Origin: Prevotellaceae bacterium
Lineage (GTDB): Bacteria; Bacteroidota; Bacteroidia; Bacteroidales; UBA932
Assembly: GCA_031258195.1 (NCBI GenBank)
Contig: JAIRNF010000057.1
Location: 46,440-110,439 of the forward strand
DNA length: 64,000 nucleotides
Direction: 5' to 3'
This document shows positions 15,958-23,193 of the stretch, in pieces. The notes beneath the pieces are model-generated. The model was not told where the DNA came from. It was given only the letters and a program-made list of their open reading frames with translations, and did not search any database. The position numbers were made by a program, and so were the translations under genes. Each line of letters begins with the position of its first letter. Within the stretch, counting starts at the first letter, position 1.

Positions 15958-17292
15958 ATGAAGGTACAGGAAGTGATGTCCAACCTGGAAAAGAAGTATG
16001 GACACGAAAAAGAGTATTTACAAGCAGTTCACGAAGTTCTTGAGTCTATAGAGGAAGTTTACAATAAACATCCTGAGTTTGAAAAAGCTCGTATTGTTGA
16101 ACGTATTGTTGAGCCAGATCGTATCTTTACATTTAAAGTAGAATGGCAAGACGACAATGGCGAAATACACGTAAACACCGGCTACCGCGTTCAGTTTAAT
16201 AACGCTATTGGACCATACAAGGGAGGTCTTCGTTTCCACCCATCTGTTACCCTTTCAACTTTAAAGTTCTTAGGTTTCGAACAAACCTTTAAAAACGCTC
16301 TTACAACCCTTCCTATGGGTGGTGGTAAGGGAGGTTCAGACTTCAACCCAAAAGGTCGTTCAGATCGCGAAGTAATGCGCTTCTGCCAATCATTCATGAC
16401 CGAGCTTTGGCGTTACATTGGTCCTGAGACCGACGTTCCTGCTGGTGATATCGGAGTTGCTGGTCGCGAAATTGGCTTCATGTACGGTTGGTATAAGAAA
16501 TTAGCTCGCGAAAATACCGGAGTTCTTACCGGAAAAGGCGCAACTTGGGGAGGTTCTTTAATTCGCCCTGAAGCTACAGGTTTTGGTGGTGTTTATTTCC
16601 TTGATCATATGCTAAAAACTCGAGGCATCGATATTAAAGGCAAAACTGTTGCGGTTTCTGGCTTTGGTAACGTTGCTTGGGGTGCTGCTATGAAGGCTAC
16701 TGAGCTAGGCGCAAAAGTTATTGCTCTTTCTGGACCTGATGGATACATTCTTGACGAAGCAGGAATGAACACAGAAAAGATTGCCTATATGGTTGAGCTT
16801 CGTAACTCGTGCAACGATGTAGTTGCTCCTTACGAAAAGAAGTTTGCAGGTTCTAAGTTCTTTGCAGGCAAAAAACCTTGGGAAGTAAAGGTTGATATCG
16901 CTCTTCCTTGCGCTATTCAAAACGAACTAAACGGCGAAGATGCTAAGAAGTTAATTGCAAACGGCGTTATTTGTGTTGCCGAAATTTCTAACATGGGTTG
17001 TACTCCTGAAGCTATTGCTGAATTCCAAAAGGCAAAGATTCTTTTTGCTCCTGGTAAGGCAGTAAACGCCGGTGGTGTTTCTGTATCTGGTTTAGAAATG
17101 ACTCAGAACACTATGAAACTTAACTGGACAGCTAATGAAGTTGACGCTAAGCTGAAACAAATTATGGAGAATATCCACGAAGCTTGCATTATGTACGGTA
17201 AAGAAGGCGATTATATTAACTACGTTAAGGGTGCTAATATTGCCGGATTTATGAAGGTTGCCCGCGCAATGCTTGAGCAAGGTATTTGCTAG
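15958..17292 (+). CDS. gdhA: Glutamate dehydrogenase, hexameric 50-kDa type
   Basis: The 444-residue enzyme interconverts glutamate with 2-oxoglutarate and ammonia. Family signs are PYKGGLRFHPSVTLSTLKFL, LPMGGGKGGSDFNPKGRSDR (with the catalytic lysine region), ETDVPAGDIGVAGREIGFMY, RPEATGFGGVYFLDHML and the Rossmann motif VSGFGNVAWGAA. The length fits the small hexameric NADP- or dual-specific GdhA class. The cofactor cannot be assigned safely by eye. It follows korAB on the same strand but has its own leader, and the hairpin at 15878-15911 separates them. Codon usage here is noticeably rich in T-ending codons, consistent with high expression. An insertion sequence begins 22 bases after the stop. 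Confidence 0.96.
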   Translation: MKVQEVMSNLEKKYGHEKEYLQAVHEVLESIEEVYNKHPEFEKARIVERIVEPDRIFTFKVEWQDDNGEIHVNTGYRVQFNNAIGPYKGGLRFHPSVTLSTLKFLGFEQTFKNALTTLPMGGGKGGSDFNPKGRSDREVMRFCQSFMTELWRYIGPETDVPAGDIGVAGREIGFMYGWYKKLARENTGVLTGKGATWGGSLIRPEATGFGGVYFLDHMLKTRGIDIKGKTVAVSGFGNVAWGAAMKATELGAKVIALSGPDGYILDEAGMNTEKIAYMVELRNSCNDVVAPYEKKFAGSKFFAGKKPWEVKVDIALPCAIQNELNGEDAKKLIANGVICVAEISNMGCTPEAIAEFQKAKILFAPGKAVNAGGVSVSGLEMTQNTMKLNWTANEVDAKLKQIMENIHEACIMYGKEGDYINYVKGANIAGFMKVARAMLEQGIC

Positions 17293-17383
17293 TACAAACC
17301 TTATATAGAAAAAGGGTAATGATGCCAAAAATGGTGCGTTTAAAGTATTGTAGCCGATTAACTATTTTTCTGTTCCAAGGATA

Positions 17384-17425
17384 TTTTGGAGGTTAGCCGA
17401 AGCTAGCTTCGGCTAACCTCCAAAA
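17384..17425. repeat. Perfect 42-bp palindrome before the transposase start
   Basis: Bases 17384-17404 and 17405-17425 are exact reverse complements with no loop. The central word is AGCTAGCT and the arms contain GGTTAGCCGA. It ends 3 bases before the transposase ATG at 17429. In a transcript entering from gdhA it would fold into a very strong hairpin over the ribosome-loading region. Confidence 0.9.
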
Positions 17426-17428
17426 TGT

Positions 17429-18427
17429 ATGACAAAATCTCGCGGTATTCGATGCCCCCAATGTCAAAATTTCAATGTCCAAAAACGTGGTAGGCGTAAC
17501 AACAAAATCCGACCGTACCGTAACGACTGCCAAAAGAGCTTTACCCGCAGCCGTAAAGCCGTTTCGTCCGGCAACCGCTTAGCTTGGTATCAGCGGAGGG
17601 TTGAGTATGGACATACCATAGCCTACGTCGCCAAGCGTAGTGGGTATGGCCAACGTACGCTTAAGCGATATTTTTATGAACGGCTTTCCCGCTATCCGAC
17701 TTGGCATATCCAACCTCTGGAAAAGGTAAGCTTACCGGTTGATGGGACCTATTTCGCGAATAAGGTTTGCTTGGTACTTTACCGGGACAACGATGCCAAG
17801 GCGACGCGGTTTTACCGTCTTACCGACGGAGAGTGGTTCGATGAGCTAGCCGAAGGTCTGAACAACCTGATATCGCTTGGCATCCGCATCGAAAGCGTTA
17901 CCTGCGATGGGTTGAGCGGCATCATAAAAGCAGTACGAACGTGCGCCCCCGGGGCGATAGTACAGCGTCGTACAGTTCATGTACGGGGAGAATGCCTAAG
18001 CCGGCTAACCCGTAATCCAAGGAGAGACGCCGGGCGAGAGCCGCGTCAGATCGTATGCCGTCTAAGCTCGATAGCCAACCATGAGCAATGGGGGTACCGG
18101 GTGGCATCGCCTATTCGATGGGAAGAAAGGCGCAGAGCGTATCTCAACCGAAAGAGCTATGTAGACGACTCTCATAAGTACCGGTTTACGCATAGATTGG
18201 TACGGAAGGCGTTTGTCCACATCAAGCGAGCGCCGCCTAACCTATTCCGCTACCTCGATAACGCTGACATCCCCAAATCTACCAATGCGTTAGAATCCTT
18301 CTTTGGACACTTAAAAACAAACCTGAGGCAGCATCGGGGACTCTCTAAAGAGCATTTTAAGTACTATGTTAGAGGGTACCTTTGTTCCAAAAACAACAGG
18401 GATAAATACAAAAATAGGACAGATTGA
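17429..18427 (+). CDS. IS256-like transposase with N-terminal zinc ribbon (IS1249 type)
   Basis: The 332-residue protein catalyses transposition of the surrounding element. Residues 8-38 form a zinc ribbon (IRCPQCQNFNVQKRG with CPQC, and a later C in NDCQKSF). The DDE core shows VDGTYF (first Asp, about residue 103), TCDGLSG (second Asp, about 167) and NALESFFGHLK (Glu, about 290). LFRYLDNADIPKSTNALE and RQHRGLSKEHFK are characteristic of the zinc-binding variant of IS256 transposases represented by IS1249. One oddity is QRRTVH at about residues 186-191, where relatives normally have a cysteine before the spaced histidine. The frame is open and full length, so the element may still be active. 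Confidence 0.85.
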   Translation: MTKSRGIRCPQCQNFNVQKRGRRNNKIRPYRNDCQKSFTRSRKAVSSGNRLAWYQRRVEYGHTIAYVAKRSGYGQRTLKRYFYERLSRYPTWHIQPLEKVSLPVDGTYFANKVCLVLYRDNDAKATRFYRLTDGEWFDELAEGLNNLISLGIRIESVTCDGLSGIIKAVRTCAPGAIVQRRTVHVRGECLSRLTRNPRRDAGREPRQIVCRLSSIANHEQWGYRVASPIRWEERRRAYLNRKSYVDDSHKYRFTHRLVRKAFVHIKRAPPNLFRYLDNADIPKSTNALESFFGHLKTNLRQHRGLSKEHFKYYVRGYLCSKNNRDKYKNRTD

Positions 18428-18490
18428 ACAGCCCTATTTGTAATTTATATACGCACCATTTTTGGCATCATTACCATATTTCTATATATT

Positions 18491-18564
18491 CGTCATTTCG
18501 ACCGAAGGGAGGAATCTCCCAATGCCTTGGCGTCAGCAGATTCCTCCCTTCGGTCGAAATGACG
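18491..18564. repeat. Palindromic intergenic repeat, copy 3, inside a gene's 3' end
   Basis: Arms of 27 bases at 18491-18517 and 18538-18564 are perfect reverse complements, with a 20-base loop. The arm is the AGGGAGGAATCT variant of the family. The stop codon of the minus-strand membrane protein lies at its outer edge, so the repeat is translated as that protein's tail. The insertion sequence ends 15 bases to the left. Confidence 0.9.
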
Positions 18565-19155
18565 ATATTTTTTTATATGCTGCTTACGAAGCTTGTTTAT
18601 AATGTTACATGCTCTACCAGCTAATAGTACCATTGGCATTACTGCCCCATGTAACGCACTTACAATAAGCATCCCAAGTAAAAAATATACAAGATAAGCA
18701 ACTGCTGATAAACCTACAGATACAAGAATCTGAAGTACTAGGTTTTTTTCTTGGCGAATAAATGCTAAGCTGAACATAACCGCCATGGCTACGGTAAACC
18801 CAATCAGCGCACCTCCTATTACTCCGGTAATAAAACCGAATAAAGCACAACCAACAATAAATGCAAAGATTACGGAACCGATGGCAATAAAGCGTTCTAA
18901 TCCGCTTAGCCTTTCCTCTAACGGTATTTGCTGATCTTTAAAATGGGCTGTTCGCACCATCCCCTTACCGTTACGAATAACAATGGGTTCAATTTCTCCG
19001 GTTGTTGTTTCTACAGGAAACTTGGCTTTAATTCCCCCTTTCTTTTTTATCTTCTTACCGTTTTGATAAACATTAAAAGACATTGGAGAAAACACAACTT
19101 TAACTTCTCCCTTTGCTTCCGGCAGGTTAAGAATAACTCCTTTTCTAAAATTCAT
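18493..19155 (-). CDS. Membrane protein of unknown function with a repeat-derived C-terminus
   Basis: The 220-residue product has a soluble basic N-terminal part (residues 1-85, with NGKKIKKKGG and RNGKGMVRTAHF) and four hydrophobic segments between about 88 and 185 (FIAIGSVIFAFIVGCALFGF, then GGALIGFTVAMAVMF, LVSVGLSAVAYLVYFLLGML and HGAVMPMVLLAG). The last 24 residues (RHFDRREESADAKALGDSS and onward) are translated from the palindromic repeat at 18491-18564. The original stop was probably lost when the repeat inserted, or the repeat replaced the end of the gene. The family is not recognised. The gene converges on the insertion sequence, and tdh lies 34 bases upstream on the same strand, so tdh may be co-transcribed with it. 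Confidence 0.7.
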   Translation of the reverse strand: MNFRKGVILNLPEAKGEVKVVFSPMSFNVYQNGKKIKKKGGIKAKFPVETTTGEIEPIVIRNGKGMVRTAHFKDQQIPLEERLSGLERFIAIGSVIFAFIVGCALFGFITGVIGGALIGFTVAMAVMFSLAFIRQEKNLVLQILVSVGLSAVAYLVYFLLGMLIVSALHGAVMPMVLLAGRACNIINKLRKQHIKKYRHFDRREESADAKALGDSSLRSK

Positions 19156-19188
19156 CTTTTGGTTAAATCAGTGATTATTTCTAGTTCG

Positions 19189-20154
19189 CTAAATTAAACC
19201 TTTTTTATGTTTTTCCTCTATGACCTTTAACATATCCTCAGTCATATTCTCTAAATTCCACCTTGGATTCCACCCCCACTCTTCGCGAGCGCACGAATCG
19301 TCAAGGCTATTGGGCCAGCTATCGGCAATTGCCTGACGCATTGTTTCTAGCTTATACTCTATCGAAAAGCTAGGAATATGCTTGCGGATTTCGGCTGCTA
19401 AAATTTCGGGGTCGAAGCTCATAGCCGTTATGTTGAAAGCATTGCGATGCTTTAACTTGGCAGGATCTGCCTCCATAATATTTACAGCAGCATCCAGCGC
19501 ATCTGGCATATACATCATATCCATAAAAGTTCCTGCTTTCAAAGGGCATTCAAACGTACCGCTCTTAACCGCAGAGTAGTAAATATCTACAGCATAGTCT
19601 GTCGTTCCTCCCCCGGGAGGTGTTACATTTGATATAAGCCCCGGATAACGAACCGACCGTGTATCTACACCATATTTTTTATAGTAGTAGTCGCTTAGTA
19701 GCTCATCTGCAACTTTCGATATACCATAAATAGTTTGCGGGCGTTGAATGGTATCCTGAGGTGTTTTATCTGCCGGTGTTGACGGACCAAATGCGCCAAT
19801 AGAGCTGGGGGTAAACACTGCGCATTTATGTTCGCGCGCCAGTTCCAACACATTTAGTAGTCCATCTACACCAATACGCCATGCCAGCATAGGTTTCGAC
19901 TCGGCAACTGCCGAAAGCAATGCGGCAAGGTTATAAATGGTATCTATCTTATACTTCTTTATAATTTCGGCTAATTGCTGTGCATTAGAAATATCAGCAA
20001 GTTCGGCAGGACCAGATTCTAACAACTCTCCTTTAGGCTCGCAGCCTACAATATATCCGGCAACAACACGATCTCCGCCATATATTCTTCTAAGTTTAAG
20101 AGTTAACTCAGAACCAATTTGTCCAGTTGCTCCAATAATCAATATATTTTTCAT
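19189..20154 (-). CDS. tdh: L-threonine 3-dehydrogenase, epimerase-like SDR type
   Basis: The 321-residue protein is an extended short-chain dehydrogenase. It has the NAD-binding GATGQIGSEL at residues 8-17, NLAALLSAVAE at about 95-105, SSIGAFGPSTP and the catalytic YGISK at about 143-147. The PQTIYGISKVADELLSDYY and RYPGLISNVTPPGGGTTDYA segments mark the UDP-galactose-epimerase-like threonine dehydrogenases, which oxidise L-threonine to 2-amino-3-ketobutyrate. The divergent neighbour kbl encodes the enzyme that consumes this product, which supports the assignment strongly. The intergenic region of 196 bases should hold both promoters. A general nucleotide-sugar epimerase is the alternative. 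Confidence 0.88.
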   Translation of the reverse strand: MKNILIIGATGQIGSELTLKLRRIYGGDRVVAGYIVGCEPKGELLESGPAELADISNAQQLAEIIKKYKIDTIYNLAALLSAVAESKPMLAWRIGVDGLLNVLELAREHKCAVFTPSSIGAFGPSTPADKTPQDTIQRPQTIYGISKVADELLSDYYYKKYGVDTRSVRYPGLISNVTPPGGGTTDYAVDIYYSAVKSGTFECPLKAGTFMDMMYMPDALDAAVNIMEADPAKLKHRNAFNITAMSFDPEILAAEIRKHIPSFSIEYKLETMRQAIADSWPNSLDDSCAREEWGWNPRWNLENMTEDMLKVIEEKHKKGLI

Positions 20155-20191
20155 TTAGTATAGGGCTTAATAGTTCTTACAAAAAGATAAG

Positions 20192-20199
20192 CAAAAGTA
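20192..20199 (-). promoter_or_regulatory. Putative -7 element for tdh
   Basis: On the minus strand this reads TACTTTTG, matching TAnnTTTG, 37 bases upstream of the tdh ATG. No -33 TTTG at proper spacing is evident. Confidence 0.4.
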
Positions 20200-20350
20200 G
20201 AAAAAATAGGATTTATAGCGATTTTTTCTTGCTGTTTTAAAGCAAGAACATAAAAATATCGGAAATTTGTAGTTACTATTGCAGTAAGTGGCATTTTTTG
20301 CAACTTTGCATAGTGGATAATCAGTAAGAAACTCTTAAAACATAGATATC

Positions 20351-21541
20351 ATGTACGGAAAAATGAAAGATTTTTTGGCTCAAGAGCTTAAATCTATTGA
20401 AGAAGCAGGACTTTATAAAAGAGAACGTACTATCACATCTCCGCAACAAGCAGAGATAACCGTTAAGGACAAAGGAAAGATACTGAATTTTTGCGCCAAC
20501 AACTATCTTGGTCTATCAGACAATCCAAGATTGATCGAAACTGCAAAAAAGGCAATGGATGATCGTGGATTCGGAATGTCTTCTGTTCGTTTCATCTGTG
20601 GTAAGCAGGATATACATGAAGAGCTGGAAAAGGCTATCAGCGATTATTTTAAAACCGAAGATACCATTCTATATGCCGCCTGTTTCGATGCGAACGGCGG
20701 AGTATTCGAACCGCTTATGGGTCTCGAAGATGCTATTATATCAGATTCGCTTAACCATGCATCGATAATTGACGGCGTTCGATTAAACCGCGCCAAACGT
20801 TACCGCTACGCTAATGCTGATATGAAAGAACTGGAAGAGTGTCTGCAAAAAGCGCAAGAGCAACGCTTCCGTATTATTGTAACGGATGGCGTATTCTCTA
20901 TGGACGGCAATGTTGCGCCTATGGATAAAATCTGTGATTTAGCCGAAAAATATGATGCTCTGGTAATGGTAGACGAATGTCATTCCGCAGGCGTTGTAGG
21001 TAAAACAGGGCATGGTGTTAGCGAGTTATTCAATACTTATGGAAGAGTTGATATTTATACCGGAACGCTGGGTAAAGCGTTTGGCGGAGGTATAGGCGGA
21101 TTTACTACCGGGCGAAAGGAAATTATCGACTTGCTTCGTCAGCGCTCTCGTCCTTACTTGTTCTCTAACTCAATACCGCCGGCAATTGTAGGTGCCAGCA
21201 TAGAAATGTTTAAAATGCTTAAAGAAAGCAACGAGCTGCATGATAAGCTGGTACGTAATGTAGAGTATTTCCGCACAAAAATGATGGACGCCGGATTCGA
21301 CATTAAGCCAACCCAATCGGCTATTTGCGCTGTAATGCTATACGATGCCAAGCTGTCGCAAAATTTTGCCTCACGTATGCAAGACGAGGGTATCTTCGTT
21401 ACAGGTTTTTACTATCCAGTAGTACCAAAAGATCAGGCTCGTATCCGCGTACAGCTATCGGCTAGGCATGAGATAGAACATCTTGATAAGGCTATTGCTG
21501 CCTTCATTAAGGTTGGAAAAGAGCTGAAAGTACTGAAATAA
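20351..21541 (+). CDS. kbl: Glycine C-acetyltransferase (2-amino-3-ketobutyrate CoA ligase)
   Basis: The 396-residue PLP enzyme of the alpha-oxoamine synthase family cleaves 2-amino-3-ketobutyrate with CoA to glycine and acetyl-CoA, the second step of threonine catabolism. Family signs are NFCANNYLGLSDNPRL, GFGMSSVRFICGKQDIHEEL, DSLNHASIIDGVRL, DGVFSMDGNVAPMDKICDLA, VDECHSAGVVG and TGTLGKAFGGG with the Schiff-base lysine K242. The length of about 396 is normal. It is transcribed away from tdh. The product glycine could feed the glycine cleavage system (gcvH is also in the window). A short repeat hairpin with a T-run follows the stop. Confidence 0.95.
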   Translation: MYGKMKDFLAQELKSIEEAGLYKRERTITSPQQAEITVKDKGKILNFCANNYLGLSDNPRLIETAKKAMDDRGFGMSSVRFICGKQDIHEELEKAISDYFKTEDTILYAACFDANGGVFEPLMGLEDAIISDSLNHASIIDGVRLNRAKRYRYANADMKELEECLQKAQEQRFRIIVTDGVFSMDGNVAPMDKICDLAEKYDALVMVDECHSAGVVGKTGHGVSELFNTYGRVDIYTGTLGKAFGGGIGGFTTGRKEIIDLLRQRSRPYLFSNSIPPAIVGASIEMFKMLKESNELHDKLVRNVEYFRTKMMDAGFDIKPTQSAICAVMLYDAKLSQNFASRMQDEGIFVTGFYYPVVPKDQARIRVQLSARHEIEHLDKAIAAFIKVGKELKVLK

Positions 21542-21551
21542 ACTTAATTCT

Positions 21552-21599
21552 CTCCGTCATTTCTCACTACGCTCGAAATGACGGAGAATAAGTTTTTTT
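21552..21599 (+). terminator. Hairpin plus T-run after kbl, a shortened repeat copy
   Basis: Arms CTCCGTCATTTC (21552-21563) and GAAATGACGGAG (21575-21586) form a 12-bp stem with an 11-base loop. A T-run at 21593-21599 follows a few bases later. The arms belong to the palindromic repeat family (copy 4), here with the inner part lost, and this copy probably serves as the kbl terminator. Confidence 0.7.
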
Positions 21600-21616
21600 A
21601 GCCAACCTTTTTTATT

Positions 21617-21915
21617 CTATCTTATACCGCTTACATTATCGTAACCATTCACAACTCTTAGCGTTCGAGTTGCTGTCTCGGGTTTTCCTCTCAAGTCGTA
21701 GATTTTCCCCTTTACAACAATTTTCACTCCAATTTTTCGTTCCGGAGCGCGATAGTCGTAAATCGTTAGGATTACCATTAGAGAAAGAACGGGTATAATT
21801 ATCCCCCTTCTCTGTGTACACAAAATTGGCAAACTTTCGGTTCTCATCAGGGTTTGGATACTCCAGCTCTACCTTACCCTCTGCACCGACAAATGTATAG
21901 CGAGTATCTGCATAG
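21617..21915 (-). pseudogene. Remnant of an unrecognised gene between kbl and holB
   Basis: On the minus strand, one frame starting next to the holB stop reads GYADTRYTFVGAEGKVELEY, then PNPDENRKFANFVYTEKGDN and YTRSFSNGNPND. Coding character then shifts to a neighbouring frame near 21760 and continues YDYRAPERKIGVKIVVKGK, then LRGKPETATRTLRV, to a stop at 21617. The pattern of alternating strands suggests the C-terminal part of a secreted beta-rich protein with a frameshift. No plausible start codon is present, since the open frame runs back into the holB end. It looks like a truncated, decaying fragment. I do not recognise the family. Confidence 0.45.
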
Positions 21916-21916
21916 C

Positions 21917-23050
21917 CTATTTCTTAGCAGATATTAACGAACGGGATATTTTAAGGGCTAAATCTGTAAATATAATCTTTGCATTTCCATTCTGACCGAT
22001 ATGGGCAATAGCCAGATTCAGCTCTTTATAAATATCAAAAGCATTAGCTGCCGTAATAAACTGCGAGAATTTTTCGGAAAACTCCCTTTCTGCACCTGTA
22101 ATATATACCGCATCAACCTTTAGGTTAAGGATAAAATTTTCCCTGATCATCTTCTGACAGTAAACTAAAAACGATTTTTGCTGCTCGCGCCCAAGCCTTG
22201 CCGTATCGTCAACCCAGACAAGCAAGCCCAAAATATCGTTTGCGTATGCTTTACGCATAAGGGTTGTAAAGCTCTCAAAGTAGTCATTCTCCTCATCCTG
22301 CTGTCGGACAATACGGTTCACCTCCAGATAATTTCCGGCTGATAAGCGGGCTAGTACTTTCGACTCATGACCGGACAGCTCATATTCGTTAGCTAGCCTC
22401 TCTGCCAATATGCTTTCTTCTATGGAAGGGATTTTTATAAGCTGTGTACGAGAGAGGATGGTTTTAATAATCAGATCGGAATTATCAGAAACCAGAAGAA
22501 AAATAGTATTCTGCGGAGGCTCTTCCACCAGCTTAAGAAGCATATTGGCAGCTGTAGCATTCATTCGCTCTGGTAGCCAGATAAGCATTATTTTGTAATC
22601 GGACTCGTAGGGTTTAAAGCTCATTTTATGAAGGATAAGCTCTGCCTCTGCTTTGCCTATAATCCCCTGCTTATTTTCTATGCCAATGGTTTCGTACCAA
22701 TCGTGTTCGCTAAAGTAAGGCGATTCGATAACTTGCTCTCTCCATTGTGCAATATAGCTGTCGCTAACAGGATCTTTACTGATCTTTTGCGAGGTGTTTA
22801 CCGGAAATGCAAAATGTAAATCGGGATGGATCAGCTTTCCGAATTTATGGCAGGAAGGGCATGTGCCGCATGAATCATCTTCCTGCCGATTCTGGCAACA
22901 AACATACTGCACATAGGCTAAAGCAAGCGGCAAATTACCATAGCCCGATGCTCCCAGAAACAGCTGCGCATGACTTATACGCCCTTGTTGTACCGACTGA
23001 ATCAATCGCCTTTTTAAATCGCTATGTCCTATTACGTCTTTAAACTGCAC
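21917..23050 (-). CDS. holB: DNA polymerase III subunit delta prime
   Basis: The 377-residue protein is the clamp-loader delta prime subunit. It starts at GTG with FKDVIGHSDLKRRLIQSVQQ. A degenerate P-loop (LFLGASGYGNLPLALAY, lysine replaced) and a four-cysteine zinc module (C52, C61, C64, C67 in CCQNRQEDDSCGTCPSC) are typical of delta prime, which is catalytically silent. The KLVEEPPQNTIFLLVSDN segment and the SRTQLIKIP sensor region complete the AAA+ module. The P-loop changes also exclude the gamma/tau subunit. The gene is apparently not in a tight operon: 143 bases separate it from the upstream U32 gene. Confidence 0.92.
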   Translation of the reverse strand: MQFKDVIGHSDLKRRLIQSVQQGRISHAQLFLGASGYGNLPLALAYVQYVCCQNRQEDDSCGTCPSCHKFGKLIHPDLHFAFPVNTSQKISKDPVSDSYIAQWREQVIESPYFSEHDWYETIGIENKQGIIGKAEAELILHKMSFKPYESDYKIMLIWLPERMNATAANMLLKLVEEPPQNTIFLLVSDNSDLIIKTILSRTQLIKIPSIEESILAERLANEYELSGHESKVLARLSAGNYLEVNRIVRQQDEENDYFESFTTLMRKAYANDILGLLVWVDDTARLGREQQKSFLVYCQKMIRENFILNLKVDAVYITGAEREFSEKFSQFITAANAFDIYKELNLAIAHIGQNGNAKIIFTDLALKISRSLISAKK

Positions 23051-23193
23051 GCCATCTATATTTTAGACAAAAGAACAATGATGAAAGAGCAAAAAACCAG
23101 CTGTTACAGCTTATAAAATTAGAAGTCTAAAGATTCTTATTTGTAAGTATTCTTAAACTTTTTTAGACATCTATGGTCTTTTATCCTTGTCTA

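Larger units (their letters stand above)
17315..18475 (+). mobile_element. Complete insertion sequence, IS256/IS1249-like, 1161 bp
   Basis: The element is bounded by perfect 25-bp inverted repeats, 17315-17339 and 18451-18475 (outer end GGTAATGATGCC, inner end ATGGTGCGT). It encodes one transposase and carries a 42-bp palindrome before the transposase start. Its base composition is visibly richer in G and C than its neighbours. I see no clear 8-9 bp target duplication: the left flank reads TAGAAAAAG and the right flank ATATTTCTA. The insertion is between gdhA and a palindromic repeat, so no gene is interrupted. Confidence 0.88.

Noticed and set aside
21552..21599. Independent small RNA or attenuator after kbl
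   Set aside because: The hairpin arms are a shortened copy of the palindromic repeat and the position fits a terminator. No promoter is seen for an RNA.
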